From NCBI RefSeq assembly GCF_048771995.1, contig NC_133026.1, positions 96,502,501 through 96,566,500 on the forward strand: DNA of 64,000 nt. Reading direction: 5' to 3'. Shown in pieces: positions 62,925-64,000 of this stretch (positions within the stretch are counted from its first letter, which is position 1; each line of letters begins with the position of its first letter). The notes under the pieces are model-generated. The model ran no database searches. It was not told the DNA's origin and saw only the letters and a program-made list of their open reading frames with translations. The stretch comes from Taeniopygia guttata. Taxonomy: Eukaryota; Chordata; Aves; Passeriformes; Estrildidae. A program made the position numbers and the translations under genes.

Positions 62925-64000
62925 TATCAAATAGCTACATTTCACCAACCAGTTCTTTCACAAAGCAGAGATGTAGTAAACACTCTTTAAGGAAAGTGGT
63001 CAAGTTTAGTGATTATCTAGACTCTGACAGTTGTAGGTGGGCTCCTTTTGTCAGAGATAGACAAAGGCTAGAAAAAGGGGATCATATGAAAGAAAAACAA
63101 ATTAGAGTAGAACCCAACATGGCTGATACATATGGAACATAACCTAACCTAAATAAACTAAATTACTCCAGAAGCCTTTGAAAATATTAAGTATGGCATT
63201 TCTGTATGTACAAGTCTGTTGAATACTCACCTACACTTTCATTCACTGTAGTACACTGACAATTTAGAGTCGTAAATTTTCAGAAGAAAAAGTATATAGG
63301 AAAAGGGGATGCATATCTAATAAATGCTATTCAAGGTTTATGAGAACATGAAAGCAAGACTTGTAAGTACAAGAACAAACTATTCCACCAAGTACGAAGT
63401 GCAATACAGAAAACAGCCAATTCTGCACTGAAGTATTTCTGTCAACAGCTGTGCTGAAGAACAAAGAATAGAAGAAGTGACTGCATACAAGGGTCACAAT
63501 AACAGAATTACATTAGTTTAGAAGTATGATGATGACCTAGCTTTGGATTTTTTTTCATCTGATATTTTCTTTCCTATCAGTATGTGGCCATGGCAAGGTG
63601 CACTTCTTTATGTTTGTACAATTATAGAAAACGCTGAGTTAGAAGGCACCAGGATCATTAAGTTCAACTCCTGGCCCTGCACAGAACACCTCAAAAGTCA
63701 CACCATATGCCCAAGAGATTACTAGGTCATACTTCCCCCCTAAACAAAAAAAAAAAAATAAATATTGAATATTAAAAGCTTAGGTAGAATTAAATGTTCT
63801 TTTGGCACATAGTTTTCATGCTGATCTTGTATGTTTGACAGATGCATACACTGAGTTTCAAAGACAAGAAGAAAAAATAAAAGATTACTGTGGCCCAAAT
63901 TCACTAAGAACTTGCAGAAAATTCATATGCCTATATTGAAAAATGTAATCTTCAAAATCCTCTCCTAACTTCCTAGTTACTAAAGGATAAAGGGCTTCTT
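62925..64000. other. AT-rich intergenic DNA around a second CR1 tail
   Basis: Apart from the CR1 fragment near 63.6-63.7 kb and a poly-A run at about 63746-63760, I see no feature. The window ends in ordinary AT-rich sequence. Confidence 0.55.
63620..63720 (-). mobile_element. CR1 LINE, 3' tail fragment, minus strand
   Basis: The + strand reads GCTGAGTTAGAAGGCACC, AGGATCATTAAGTTCAACTC, CTGGCCCTGCACAGAACACC and CACACCATATGCCCAAGAG. This is the reverse complement of a common CR1 tail (ATCGAGTCCAACTCCTGGCCCT type). It faces the 62.8 kb copy about 700 bp away. Confidence 0.8.

Overview
This is eukaryotic nuclear DNA, almost certainly from a bird and most likely a songbird. The evidence is several CR1 LINE tails, including one with the ATTCTATG-type terminal octamers, and LTR families that I recognise as avian, and for the most part passerine. 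The species cannot be read from the sequence.

Positions 1-8740 are a head-to-tail 5S ribosomal RNA gene array. There are 24 genes on the + strand in 368-bp units (one unit of 370 bp, one of 367 bp). The array is already running at base 1, so its left end lies outside the window. The right end is visible: the last unit stops partway through its spacer and joins a 5'-truncated CR1 tail. The 24 transcribed regions look identical by eye. They keep the internal RNA polymerase III promoter and the 3' half of vertebrate 5S, but all share a diverged 5' half that is one base shorter. The few unit-specific variants lie in the spacer and are almost all CpG to CpA changes.

Positions 8741-64000 are an AT-rich, gene-poor tract with no protein-coding gene that I can support. 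The longest open frames are short, low-complexity or inside repeats. What can be recognised is repeats: CR1 tails near 8.8, 10.6, 51.1, 62.8 and 63.6 kb; LTRs of endogenous retroviruses near 21.1-21.9, 25.7-26.2, 26.5-27.1, 40.6-41.2, 43.1-43.8, 43.9-46.35, 54.55-55.28 and 56.6-56.9 kb; a degenerate tandem repeat of about 165 bp near 41.6-42.1 kb; and several long tracts made only of G/T or only of A/C. The 54.55 kb LTR is complete, with a perfect 6-bp target duplication. The 43-46 kb cluster holds the only CpG-rich block outside the array. It is best read as LTR sequence with a probable nested insertion.

The functional content is therefore one system: 5S rRNA genes, each with its own internal promoter and T-run terminator, bordered by a repeat-rich desert. 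The point most worth following is whether this homogenised array with an unusual 5' half is the working 5S locus of the species or a second, variant class.
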